From NCBI GenBank assembly GCA_963930645.1, contig OZ005648.1, forward strand, positions 273,220,403-273,284,402: a stretch of DNA of 64,000 bases, in the 5' to 3' direction. A program made the translations under genes and the position numbers. The stretch comes from Salticus scenicus (lineage: Eukaryota > Arthropoda > Arachnida > Araneae > Salticidae). Each line of letters starts with the position of its first letter. Within the stretch, counting starts at the first letter, position 1. Of the stretch, positions 47,901 to 57,786 are shown piece by piece. The notes beneath the pieces were generated by a model, which ran no database searches, had not been told where the DNA came from, and saw only the letters and a list, made by a program, of their open reading frames with translations.

Positions 47901-50900
47901 TTCTTGGCAAGCAGTTTAGCTGGCAATTCTTGATAGCTACTCGCTCTCAAAGGGTTATATTTAGCAGACTTGAATTCTAGGTAGTAGATGTTTCTCAGCA
48001 CCCAGCCGGAACCTCTCTCTAAGAACTCTTCGTAGTTTTGAATAATCTTCATGAATCCTACACTTATTTGATCATCAATTAAATCAGGAGTGTGTTGCTG
48101 GTAGCAGGGTGTTCTGAAGTACGCATCCATAATTTCCAGCTCTCCTTCGGCTGTCTCTCTTTCAAAGCAGACTTTTATTACCAGGTACCATTTGATGGAA
48201 TCTTTCTCATACAATTCCTGTAGGATGTTTTCTTGTATCTCGGCACGAATAGACTCTAAAAAGATTTTCACATCGTACTGAGTGGCTTCAGTAGGTTCAA
48301 TGAGCACCGTCTTAAACGTGTTCAAAGCTTGTGTATAGGGTCGTCTTCGAGAGAGTGGTGGAGGAGTCGTTTTCGGTTTCTTCCGGCTCTCACTTAGGCT
48401 ATTTGAATGCTGAAGTCGCATATGGTTCATTAATGATGACTTAGAGGAAAAGGTGGACTGGCATTCTTTGCAGGGGTAGTTATGACTCTTTAGATGAGCG
48501 TTGTACTCGTCCAGGCGACTAAACTTTCTTTGGCATGTAGCACATTGGTAGGTGGAAGTGTCAGCATCATGCAACTTCTTATGTCGGTTTAAGGCATCCT
48601 TTCTGGAGAACTCCTTCAAACACACAGAACAGGAGAAACCCTATAAAAGAATAAAAAACGATTTTTTAATTAAAGTGTTACAATTTTTAATCAAAGTGTT
48701 ACAATTTTTTGAAATATCACAAAACAAAAACTTTAAGAAATAATACATACCTTAGAAGGACCTGGCTGAGGATCAACAGATTCTTGTAATTCACTTGTGG
48801 AGTGATGCGATTTTCGGTGTCTATTTAGGTTGTCCTTTCTGGAGAATTCCTTATGGCAAATGAGACACACGAACATTTTTTCTGTGTTGTGTGTTTTCTT
48901 ATGTCTAGTCAAATCACAATTTCTCGCAAACGATTTCCCGCAAGTAGGGCAAACAGGTTGAACCTATAATAAGAAAGACAATTTTTTTAACTTTTGTAAA
49001 AGGGACAATTTTTCAAACTTTTGTAAAAGGAAACACTCTCATTTTTAATGTAAAACAATACATACCTTAGAAGGTTTAGGTTGGGCTTCAGGTTGGACCT
49101 CAGGTTGGGGTTCAGGTTGGGCGTCGTCGTCCCATTGAGGGTTTCGCCACTCCTCATCATTCATTTCCCCAACAGTACAAAGCATATGAAGTTCGTCATC
49201 GGGTATACCGAAGGAAATACCCAACTGAAAATAAACGAATAGGGTGCAACTTAAAAAAATTTTAAAAAAATAAATTCTTCTAGTTAAAGATTTGATATAC
49301 AAAAGGTTATACAAATCTAAATTTATACAACATAAATAAATAAATTTAATCTATTCGATGAGTCATTAAATAAACGAATCATTTTATAAACATAGGATGC
49401 AACTTAAAAAAAATTTAGAAAAATAAATTCTTCTAGTTAAAGATTTAATTAATCTAACTTTTATACATACACGCTACCATTTTAATAATCCAAATACACT
49501 ATTTTAACTAAACATAGGATTAGGTATGCAACTTTAAAAAAATTTAGAAAAATAAATTCTCCTAGTTAAAGATTTAATAAATCTAACTTTTATACATACA
49601 CGCTACTATTTTAATAAACCAATACACTATTTTAACTAAACATAGGATTAGGTATGCAAATTTAAAAAAAATTTTTAGAAAAATAAATTCTCCTAGTTAA
49701 AGATTTAATAAACAAAAGGTTATGCAAATCTAACTTTTATACAACATAAATAAATTGAATAAGTATAATCTAATTGATAGCTTATCAAACGATGAGTCAT
49801 CCTAAACATGTCTGAACATGAATCTACTTGAACACTAACATTTTATTGTATAAGCTATGCGATGACTCATCAAACGATGAGTCATCCTAAACATGAGTGA
49901 ACATGAATCTACTTGAACACTAACATTTTATTGTATAAGCGATAATTACTATATAAATCACAAAGTATAGGATGTTGGAAATTAAATAAACAACACTAGT
50001 TGATGAAAATTATAAGTAAACTGATTTTCTAGTTAATAATTAAATTTTTTATTTATAATGAATGCAAATTAAGTTTCTCATAAGTAAACAATAATAATAA
50101 TAACTTCTGATTTGAATAATATAAAAAGCACCTTTAAACGAAGTATGAGTCATAAATTTTGTAAGGAAATAAATTATTAGAATAATAAATTTTTAGTTTA
50201 AACTTATGAGAATAAGTTTTAATTAAATCTTCTAATTAAAAAGTTTTTCACTTATAAAATAATTTCTATGTCATATGATTGTAAAAAATAAATAAACTTA
50301 TTAAAATTTCTATACAAAGTTTTTCACTTATTAAAATTTCTATACAAAGTTTTTCACTTATAAAATAAATAATTTCTAAGCATAAACAAGTTTTACACAT
50401 ACTTAAATTTCACTTTATGTAGTTTATTGAATGAAATAAAATAGATTTCGCATTTATCAAATTAAAGATTCGAAATTAAATTTATGTTAAACACATTATA
50501 AATAAAATAGATTTCGCATTTGTCAAAATAAAGATTTGAAATTAAATTTATTTTTAGCACATATTATAAATAGATTTTCACTTATAGAATAAATAATTTC
50601 TAAGCATAAACAGATTTTACACATACTTAAATTTCACTTTATATAGTTTATCAAAATAAAGATTCGAAATTCGATTTATTTTAAACACATATTATAAATA
50701 GATTTTCACTTATAGAATAAATAATTTCTAAGCATAAACAGATTTTACACATACTTAAATTTCACTTTATATAGTTTATTGAATGAAATAAAATAGATTT
50801 CTCATTTATCAAAATAAAGATTCGAAATCAAATTTATGTTTAACACATAATAAATAAAATAGATTTTCACTTATAGAATAATTTCTATGTCATATGATTG

Positions 50901-51593
50901 TAAAAAAATAAACTTATTAAAATTTCTATACAAAGTTTTTCACTTATAAAATAAATAATTTCTAAGCATAAACAAGTTTTACACATACTTAAATTTCACT
51001 TTATATAGTTTATTGAATGAAATAAAATAGATTTCGCATTTATCAAATTAAAGATTCGAAATTAAATTTATGTTTACCACATTAAAAATAAAATAAAATA
51101 GATTTCCCATTTGTCAAAATAAAGATTTGAAATTAAATTTATTTTTAACACATATTATAAATAGATTTTCACTTATAGAATAAATAATTTCTAAGCATAA
51201 ACAGATTTTACACATACTTAAATTTCACTTTATATAGTTTATTGAATGAAATAAAATAGATTTCTCATTTATCAAAATAAAGATTCGAAATTCAATTTAT
51301 TTTAAACACATTATAAATAAAAATAGATTTTAGCATAGTGTAAATCAAATTTATTTTTAACACACATTATAAATAGATTTGAAACTCATTCTATTTTGCA
51401 TAGTGTAAATCAAATTTATTTTTTAACATATCGTAAAAAGTAATAATAAATTAAAGAATTCTTATTACAATTTAATATCTCATATTTCACTAAAAATGAT
51501 TAAACACAGTTAGAAAATCAATGATTACTAGATAAATATACTTACTGCATTTTCAACATCCATAGCTTGATTGTCGTTGTTGAATCCTTCCAT
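44909..51593 (-). CDS. polB: Protein-primed DNA polymerase B, four exons
   Basis: Family-B polymerase that would copy the element from a protein primer. Exons: 51546-51593 (ATG at 51593), 49066-49224, 48751-48963 and 44909-48640. All introns are phase 0 with GT..AG borders (donors GTAAGT, GTATGT, GTATGT), giving 1,383 residues. Residues 70-140 and the start of exon 4 form five C2H2 zinc fingers (two in exon 3, three in exon 4). Further on come a CYRCLHGF..H zinc motif (about 515), an exonuclease DFE (about 570), an HNH-like CSIC...RDHNHETG..RGAAHASCN module (about 665-700), HNLKNYDAH (about 710), YHDLYVKTDVLLL (about 855), and polymerase motifs DANNLYGWAM (about 957), NNSVYG (about 1118) and DTDS (about 1215). 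All catalytic acids are present and there is no stop, so it looks functional. The exon structure is inferred from splice sites and frame. Confidence 0.93.
49225..51545 (-). other. polB intron 1 with tandem repeats
   Basis: 2.3-kb intron, very AT-rich. It has about 120-bp repeats at 49320-49760 (GATTAGGTATGCAA, TTCTCCTAGTTAAAGATTTA), an 84-bp duplication (AACGATGAGTCATCCTAAAC at about 49789 and 49873), and units of about 130 or 240 bp at 50330-51330 (ATTTCTAAGCATAAACA, TTTTACACATACTTAAATTT, five copies). No ORF seen. Confidence 0.75.
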
Positions 51594-51965
51594 TATCCAA
51601 GTACGGGAAAAGCACACTAAACGATGCGGTAAAAACACAAGATATTTCCGGAAGAAAACTTCGCGAACGTCGCTAAAGGAGAGAACTAAAAACGCGTGTT
51701 GTCTAGGCAGTAGATAATCTACGAATGACCCGAGAATTGAGTTGCAGCGGCTTATCTAGATAAGGGGGTTTCCCCCATGCGTCACCCTGACTCAGCTCTG
51801 TAGATCTTACGAGAAACTTCTCGAATTCTGATTCATCGTAGAGGTTGATTCATTTGCATATTTCCCCTCGTGGATTTTCCAAGGTGAGTCACCCCCTCCG
51901 TGTTCGTACAGGTATAATATCTTACGGGAGATATGAAACATACTCATTTGCATATTTCTAATGAA
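51594..51965 (-). promoter_or_regulatory. Putative polB promoter region
   Basis: Upstream of the exon-1 ATG lies a dense set of recognisable motifs: a GATA palindrome CTTATCTAGATAAG (51751-51764), TGACTCA (51788-51794) and TGAGTCA (about 51886-51892) AP-1-like sites, a three-unit heat-shock-element pattern GAAacTTCtcGAA (51813-51825), and two ATTTGCAT octamers (about 51851 and 51949). These motifs are seen directly; binding is not shown. GATA sites recur in the other two promoter regions of the element. Confidence 0.5.
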
Positions 51966-52466
51966 GAGATAATGTCTACACTTTTAATTAATGGAAAATA
52001 ACAATTATTATTTCAATTTGATTATTAAAAAATATTTTTTCAAGTGGATTGTTTCATGAATAAATGGTTTTATTATATGTTTTACGAAATAAAATATATC
52101 TTTTCGAAACAATATTTTTCCCGAATATAAGTTATTAAATGCATAGGAAATGGTTTTATTATATGATTTAATAAATATATCTTTAAAATAAATTATTGAA
52201 TCCCTAGAAAGTGAATCTTTTAAAAATATGTTGTTTTAAGAAATAAAATAGTCATTTCAAACTTATAAATTCATTGAAGATTGAATCTTTTAAGAAATAA
52301 AATATTTCTAATTAAATCTTTTAAGAAATAAAATCAATAAAATATTTCAAAGACAGACAGACACAGATATTCAGTTTCAATCTATTTATTGAAATTCCAT
52401 AAAAATATATACACACATTACTTATTGGATACAATTGTTTAAAGAAGTCGTTTTCATAAACACACA
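51966..52466. other. AT-rich intergenic, 3' of the AlkB-PC4 gene
   Basis: No gene seen. Repeated TTTTAAGAAATAAAAT blocks (52210-52345) and a short ACAGACAGACAGACACAGA tract near 52352. Confidence 0.5.
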
Positions 52467-53994
52467 TTACTTTTTGGATAAAGTATCTTCAATATATTTT
52501 TCATACAAGGTCATATTTAATTGTTTAAAGAAACCGTCGTTGTAATGACAGGAACAATTAATTTTTTTAACAATAGCATGCATATTTAATTTTAAAAGTA
52601 TTTCTTCACGATATAATTGATATTTTTCAAACATAGATTTCATTAAACACTCGTGTGAATTTTGATCGTCTGAATTAAAAACACATCCGCCACATTGAAA
52701 TAAATTTTCAATTCCTAACTGAATTTCATACACGATAAAATCGAGTAAGATTTCCTTAGCACTTTGCTCATTTTCATGAGAAATACACACAAGGGGTTTA
52801 TTTAGAATTAACATAGGAAGTTGAACGGTGAATATTGCATCAATAATAAAATGAGATATTCTCATTTTGAGTTCTCTAAGCCTAAAAATTTGATCCTTGG
52901 ACAATTTAATGACATTCGGTTTTAAATAAAAGCCAGAAGGATTTAAAGAAAACATTTGCTGTAAAGTACAATAATCCTCATCTATGTAAGCCATTATTAA
53001 TTGATTGTTAGAAATAAAACTATCATTTACTGATTCAAAATTAAAATTTTCAATCTTACTTTGAAAATAATACCATGTCTGAGCTGTCATTACAACGCCT
53101 TCTTTAGTAGGTATCCATTGACCTGTATGTAATTCTTTAAAATTTCGAATGTGGATTCTCACATTAAAATTCTTTTCTATTACAATTTGTAAAAAACTGT
53201 TAAAGTTTAAATTAAATTCACCTCGTATAGGATCCCAAGATTGTTCACGTACCCATTGGTTTAACCAATCATTCACATTCAATTCTTCACACATGTCTTG
53301 AGAACAGTTTTTAACAGAAGTATCACAATGAGAGTTTTTCGAAGTATCACAATCAGAGTTTTTCAAAGTATCGCATGCACTGGACGAAGCATCACTTATA
53401 TCAAGTCTTGGTTTCTTTAAAGGTGGCATGATAGGGTCCGGTATTAAGTGACAAAAAGTCAGGCTGATTCTCATATCTTTGATGATAGGATTCGGTGCAA
53501 TGCCGTGGGTAAACAGTTCGTTCGTAGGCTTTAACATACTGTAGAGAGAACCATGTTCTAATGAAATCAAAGTAGAAGGTGTTTTAGGCTTCTTGAATTC
53601 AATTGTTCGTTCGGCACCAAAGCTGAGGACTACGATGGGGAAAGTTGCATCTAATCCACTTTCGTTGTCTTTATGTTGAGGTATGTAGCTGTATCCATTG
53701 CTGTAGAGGTTTAGCAGAACATAGTTGAAGGTAGAAGCCGTCCATTTTTCCACTCGGTCCCGCAGCTCCAATACCAGACGTGTCCAAGGGTTAGCAGGCA
53801 CATGAGTTCCGCTGAAGGCATAACTCAAAGTTGAATCGCCGTATCCCAGAACTTGTCTTTTAGGCTTAAAACTTGTTGGCGTGTAGAAAGGTAAAGTTAA
53901 ACTCGGCAAAATACCGATCTGCTTGTTCCTTTTCGATGAAGTTTGAAACATACTGGACATTCAGTCCGTTTTCCGTGAAACTCACTGCAGACAT
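52467..53994 (-). CDS. AlkB-like dioxygenase fused to PC4-like domain
   Basis: Long frame 52467-53960 (497 codons). Residues 35-175 match the AlkB 2-oxoglutarate/Fe(II) dioxygenase fold that oxidatively demethylates nucleic acids: LGYGD, metal-binding H96-K-D98, H152, and R164 in RISLTF. The second 2OG-capping arginine of AlkB is Cys170 here. After a KPRL nuclear-localisation-like stretch and a short CDTSKNS repeat, residues 264-303 (VRIHIRNF...GQWIPTKEG...MTAQTW) match the PC4/p15 single-strand-binding domain. A C-terminal Cys/His cluster (C423, C426, H436, C438) follows. The AlkB N-terminal strand (GLNVQYVSNFIEKEQADRYF) lies in another frame just upstream (ATG 53994), so a one-base shift near 53880-53920 separates the pieces. 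An internal Met before PPLKKPRL could start a separate PC4 protein. Confidence 0.75.
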
Positions 53995-54035
53995 GACGAG
54001 ACAACCAACACACACGAAATCAAATGGTAGACTGA

Positions 54036-54240
54036 GCCGTGATCGCTGATAAGCAATCTCTGATAAGATAAGACTCTCGTCACGTGACCAGAGGTAGCCA
54101 ATCAGATAACTCGTGACGTCACTCACCACGTGACTGAGCATAGCCAATCACATTACTCGTGACGTCACCCTAATCACGTGACCTCGCGTCGCTGATAAGA
54201 ACTCTCCTTATCATTCATTTCTCTCAAGGCAGCCGTTGGA
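54036..54240 (-). promoter_or_regulatory. CRE/E-box/CCAAT/GATA promoter cluster
   Basis: Within 205 bp: three CACGTG E-boxes (54081-54086, 54127-54132, 54175-54180), two perfect CRE TGACGTCA (54114-54121, 54160-54167), two CCAAT boxes (54098-54102, 54144-54148) and at least five GATAA/TTATC sites. E-box, CCAAT and CRE alternate as a tandem module. It lies directly upstream of the AlkB-PC4 gene. A perfect plus-strand splice-donor sequence CAGGTAAGT (54255-54263) lies just beyond. Confidence 0.65.
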
Positions 54241-54316
54241 GTAGGACGTGTTTTCAGGTAAGTGTATTTTATTCTATAAATAATCACACGTATGGATAGA
54301 TACAAATTCATTTTAT

Positions 54317-54964
54317 TTAGTATGTTTCCCAGGTTACAGGGTTGAGTTTAACAACAGGTTTTTTTACAATAAGTTTCTTTTTCGGTTTGACAATGTTTTT
54401 TCTTGAAGACAAATATCGATTCTTAATAATACTTTGGGGTACTCCCATATCTTTCAAGGCTTGCAAAAATTCACTTTGTCCTGTAATAGGTGGTTTTTTA
54501 TTCACAGAAAAGATGAAATGAAAGAGTTCCGCTAAATTAGAATGTTCCATGGTCCTTCCGTTGTAAGTAATCTCTCCTTTCGGGTTCCACTTAAACTTGT
54601 TTGAATGAGACTTGAGAAAATTTAATAAGGCTTCGGCTTGTTTCTTCATGGGTTTAGCTACAGATGATAACACAAAGGTTTCATAGTCTTCTTGGGGTTC
54701 TTGTTTTATAGACTCCACTTGTTTAGGTTCCACTTTTTCAGGTTCTTCTTCGAGTTGTTTAGACATCCAAGGCAAATTATATTCTTGCAAATCCATTTTT
54801 CTTTTTAAGAGTTCGTAGTAGTGCTGAATTTTTTCGTGATCCGGTAGAGAACTATTTAATATTTCAGCCATAGCTAAATCAAATTCCGTCATTTGCTTTT
54901 TAGAAGGCGTATGCTTAGAAAATTCTTCTTCCGGTACCAACGCATACTTAGCTGCGAATTCCAT
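54317..54964 (-). CDS. Conserved Polinton protein, unknown function
   Basis: 215 residues. The N-terminal half is acidic and helical (residues 1-80, a Glu/Pro/Lys-rich linker at 70-95). Residues 110-155 contain LLNFLKSHSNKFKWN..GEITYNG, a W-N-x-K-G-E-x-x-Y-N-G pattern that I recognise as recurring in Polinton/adintovirus proteins without an assigned role. The C-terminus is basic (KPKKKLIVKK). Its ATG overlaps the end of the upstream 110-residue gene by 17 bases, so the two probably share a transcript. The position after the ATPase fits the late structural cluster. A virion or scaffold role is only an inference. Confidence 0.75.
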   Translation of the reverse strand: MEFAAKYALVPEEEFSKHTPSKKQMTEFDLAMAEILNSSLPDHEKIQHYYELLKRKMDLQEYNLPWMSKQLEEEPEKVEPKQVESIKQEPQEDYETFVLSSVAKPMKKQAEALLNFLKSHSNKFKWNPKGEITYNGRTMEHSNLAELFHFIFSVNKKPPITGQSEFLQALKDMGVPQSIIKNRYLSSRKNIVKPKKKLIVKKPVVKLNPVTWETY

Positions 54965-55280
54965 TGATGATGCCGGTTAAAACAGACAATGCAGCCGGGA
55001 TTAAAATATTTAAAAATCCACCGTGTTGAACAATCAATTTTTTCTTGTTGAATAAACTTCCTTTCTTGGTACCAATTTTTCGAAGAGTCGTCTTATATTT
55101 CCTTAAAGACCTTTTCTGATGAGAGGAGAGAGGCACGTTTCCTTTTAATATGTTCAGGGTACATTCGCAAATAGCCTTCACAGATCGAGTCGGTAATTTT
55201 TTTAACAAATGCTTGCGTAAGGTTTGAGGACAAGACTTTATAAGCTCCAAGTCTCGAAGTTGTTTCCTCGTTAACGTCAT
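54948..55280 (-). CDS. Small basic protein with hydrophobic C-terminus
   Basis: 110 residues, very basic (Lys/Arg-rich residues 1-85). It ends in HGGFLNILIPAALSVLTGII, a glycine-led hydrophobic helix that could insert in a membrane. Small proteins of this layout recur in Polintons; a virion or membrane-active role is plausible but unproven. It overlaps the following gene by 17 bases and starts 14 bases after the ATPase stop, a compact arrangement typical of this module. Confidence 0.72.
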   Translation of the reverse strand: MTLTRKQLRDLELIKSCPQTLRKHLLKKLPTRSVKAICECTLNILKGNVPLSSHQKRSLRKYKTTLRKIGTKKGSLFNKKKLIVQHGGFLNILIPAALSVLTGIINGIRS

Positions 55281-55293
55281 GATCCCAAATGAA

Positions 55294-55947
55294 TTAAAAT
55301 CGGTAGGGCTTTCCTTTTAAACCTTTTTTGGGCTCGTACACAAATTGGGTTTCCCCCGGTAATATACGCGTTCTGAGTCGCATTCCTTCGGGGGTTTCAT
55401 TCCTTAAATCCACCAACAAATAAGAGAAGGGCTGTTTGGTAGCATCCTCGAACACTTCTTGAAAAAACTGAGTTGATCTCGGGTATAATTGTCTGCCCAA
55501 GTGCGTAATTTGACTCATGTCCCGACGATTTTTAAAAAGTACTAAGTATTGACTGTTTAAGGAAATACCTCTCATTTCTTTACCTTTATGAAAAAGGTTT
55601 TGAGTAATAAAGATAATACTTAAATTTAAATGGTGACTTCCTTTGGTAAAGAGGTGGGTTAATCGTTCATCACCCCCACATTCCACCATTAAATCATCTA
55701 AAATCATTAAAGAATGGGTACCTAAATATTCCCGATAATTAGAAGGAAACCCTTCCACGAATGTTACGTCGGGAATTTCCTCGTAAAGCTTTTGAGAGAT
55801 GCCGTAAAACCAAACGACTTTATCGGGAGGAGGGTTAAACATACGCCGTCGTTCTGCCAGTAAATCCCGCAGAAACCAACTCTTACCGACCCCCGTGGGG
55901 CCTGCTAAGAGCATTGTAAAAGGGTGTTGAAAGCGTGGAAACTCCAT
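55294..55947 (-). CDS. Genome-packaging ATPase (FtsK/HerA type)
   Basis: 217 residues from the Met before EFPRFQ; an in-frame Met seven codons upstream (55968) is less likely because the conserved start of the family aligns to EFPRFQHPFTMLLAGP. Walker A GPTGVGKS lies at residues 16-23, Walker B LMILDDL near 80, and the sensor-like strand IIFITQN near 113. The family pumps DNA into double-jelly-roll capsids. Length and motif spacing are those of Polinton ATPases. It lies between protease and small basic protein with short spacers. No damage seen. Confidence 0.93.
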   Translation of the reverse strand: MEFPRFQHPFTMLLAGPTGVGKSWFLRDLLAERRRMFNPPPDKVVWFYGISQKLYEEIPDVTFVEGFPSNYREYLGTHSLMILDDLMVECGGDERLTHLFTKGSHHLNLSIIFITQNLFHKGKEMRGISLNSQYLVLFKNRRDMSQITHLGRQLYPRSTQFFQEVFEDATKQPFSYLLVDLRNETPEGMRLRTRILPGETQFVYEPKKGLKGKPYRF

Positions 55948-55991
55948 TCTAAATAAATACAGACACATAGGTTTACATTATAAATAGTTTT

Positions 55992-56468
55992 TTATTGATA
56001 AAAAGGAGCACGTGTGCGAAATCGTTTGGATACAAAATTATAGACTCTATGGTCGTTACATATATTTTCAGTTACAAACTGCTTTAAAACATCTTTCAAA
56101 GTTTTACCACGACATCGGCAATAAATATAATACACACAAAATTGACCACAAACAGCTGTCACATGACTTTGCAGCGGAAGTGGATTAAACACCACTCGTG
56201 AAAATTGAGATACATAGTTCGATATAGGTCCTTTAAAAAAGTTTGGCTTGTTTCCATAGGAATCAAAGAATTCCGCTTCTGTAGGGGAGGATAGGTAGAA
56301 TGCCACCCAGTGGCTTCCGGCTTCTGTAGACTTGTCCACGTTGCATACAAAACATGCAGGATAACGCTCGATCTTCTTGGGTAATTGATCACTGGGGAAA
56401 ACACCGCAAAAGTATTTCTTGGTTACTGGATCGTGGGATAAAATAGTCTCGATTTCTATAGAATTCAT
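55992..56468 (-). CDS. Adenain-like cysteine protease
   Basis: 158 residues. The catalytic set of the adenovirus maturation protease family is visible: H53 in GSHWVAFYL, D69 in FFDSYG, Q100 in PLQSH and C107 in AVCGQFC. It would cleave capsid precursors during virion maturation. Length is short but normal for Polinton homologues. The start codon lies three bases past the major capsid stop, so the genes are tightly coupled. A likely substrate site, MIGS/G, is present in the pVI/pX-like protein of this element. Confidence 0.94.
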   Translation of the reverse strand: MNSIEIETILSHDPVTKKYFCGVFPSDQLPKKIERYPACFVCNVDKSTEAGSHWVAFYLSSPTEAEFFDSYGNKPNFFKGPISNYVSQFSRVVFNPLPLQSHVTAVCGQFCVYYIYCRCRGKTLKDVLKQFVTENICNDHRVYNFVSKRFRTRAPFYQ

Positions 56469-56470
56469 TT

Positions 56471-57784
56471 TCAGTTGGGGAAGTCACACAACACATGTCG
56501 TGTTTTACTAATTTCTATAATGTTTTCAAATTCCGCATACACCAATACAGTCGTGGTTCTTTCTAAGGAGTCTGCAAACTTGATTTCAATTCGTAAATTT
56601 CCTTGTTGCTGTAGATTCAGATGGGGTCCGTCACACATGTCAGGGCTCAGGTCGAAAGCATACAAAGTATGTCCGTTCGCAAAGTCCTCTCGGGTCAGAT
56701 AAATGCCGGTATCCCGGTTAAATCCCGAAAACAAACGATGATACGCTCTTATATAGTTATTTTCTTCGAAATCCAATTCCAAGGGTTTGCTGGGTACGGG
56801 TTGTCCATCCACGTAAACACTTAAAAAGTTTACCTTGTGATGATAGAAATAAAAGGGATTTAAATCATATTGACCCGTGTAGGCACTATTTTCTAAAAGT
56901 CCAATAATAATTCTTTTCGGCATGGCTCCTAAAAACACATTGTCTTGCATAAAGGATTTACTTTCGGTTGAGATCGAATAGGTCTTGCATAACACTCGAT
57001 CGATGGGATACTTTGCTGTACTTTTCTCTAAGGCCTTGGCATGACCCAGTAATACACAGGGGCTCACTTTCACTTTACGTATGAAAATAGAAGCATGTTC
57101 CAAAATCACTTTGTAGTTGGGAATGGGTTTCGCCGCATCGATTTTACACATTAAGGAAAATTCAGGCTTGCTTCGGGTCATCTTAATTTTCAAGTCAACC
57201 ATATTCAATAGCAATCGATTTTGTTGAAAAATATCACAATGCAAAGGTCCAATCATATCTAACGTTTTGCTTTTATTCGTGAGTGCGTAACGTATCTTCA
57301 ATCCGGGGTTGTCTCCAGCAGGATCTGTAGCAGCTAAATTCTCATCTTTATAAAAACATTCGCAGGTCAATAAACTTTTCTTGGCATCTTCTCCATAATT
57401 CAACAGCGTTTCAATATAGGCGCGGTAGGGGTAGGTGTTACTCGACGAGGAGATCACTCTTTCGTTCAGGCTAATATCCACTTGAGAAAACAAGGCGTGT
57501 AAAAATAAATTCACGGGGGCAACTGCATCCGTTTCCGCTAAGGGTGATCCATCAAACTTGGTAATTTTCACTTTCACATACAGGTAGGAAGCTGATAAAT
57601 CAATATAGTCTTCACCATTTCCGGAAATATTAAATTCCACAGGTCCTCCGTCTCGAATATTCGCAAGAGGGTGGTATTCAACAAAGTATCCTTTTTCAAT
57701 AGCCGTTTGCGTGGGTGGGATCAAAAATAAATCCAATACGGATTTCGCACAGGCAGCAGAATCTTTATGGATGAGTCCAGACAT
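56471..57784 (-). CDS. Major capsid protein, double jelly-roll type
   Basis: 437 residues. The sequence pattern (IPPTQTAIEKGYFVEYHP near residue 22, GPVEFNISG, LYVKVKI, NLFLHALFSQVDISLNE near 92) is that of the Polinton major capsid proteins often left as uncharacterised proteins in animal genomes. The fold is known from family studies as a double jelly-roll; here it is inferred from sequence likeness. The frame is intact and placed between pVI/pX-like and protease genes, the usual order. The protein would form the hexon-like shell. Confidence 0.9.
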   Translation of the reverse strand: MSGLIHKDSAACAKSVLDLFLIPPTQTAIEKGYFVEYHPLANIRDGGPVEFNISGNGEDYIDLSASYLYVKVKITKFDGSPLAETDAVAPVNLFLHALFSQVDISLNERVISSSSNTYPYRAYIETLLNYGEDAKKSLLTCECFYKDENLAATDPAGDNPGLKIRYALTNKSKTLDMIGPLHCDIFQQNRLLLNMVDLKIKMTRSKPEFSLMCKIDAAKPIPNYKVILEHASIFIRKVKVSPCVLLGHAKALEKSTAKYPIDRVLCKTYSISTESKSFMQDNVFLGAMPKRIIIGLLENSAYTGQYDLNPFYFYHHKVNFLSVYVDGQPVPSKPLELDFEENNYIRAYHRLFSGFNRDTGIYLTREDFANGHTLYAFDLSPDMCDGPHLNLQQQGNLRIEIKFADSLERTTTVLVYAEFENIIEISKTRHVLCDFPN

Positions 57785-57786
57785 CT

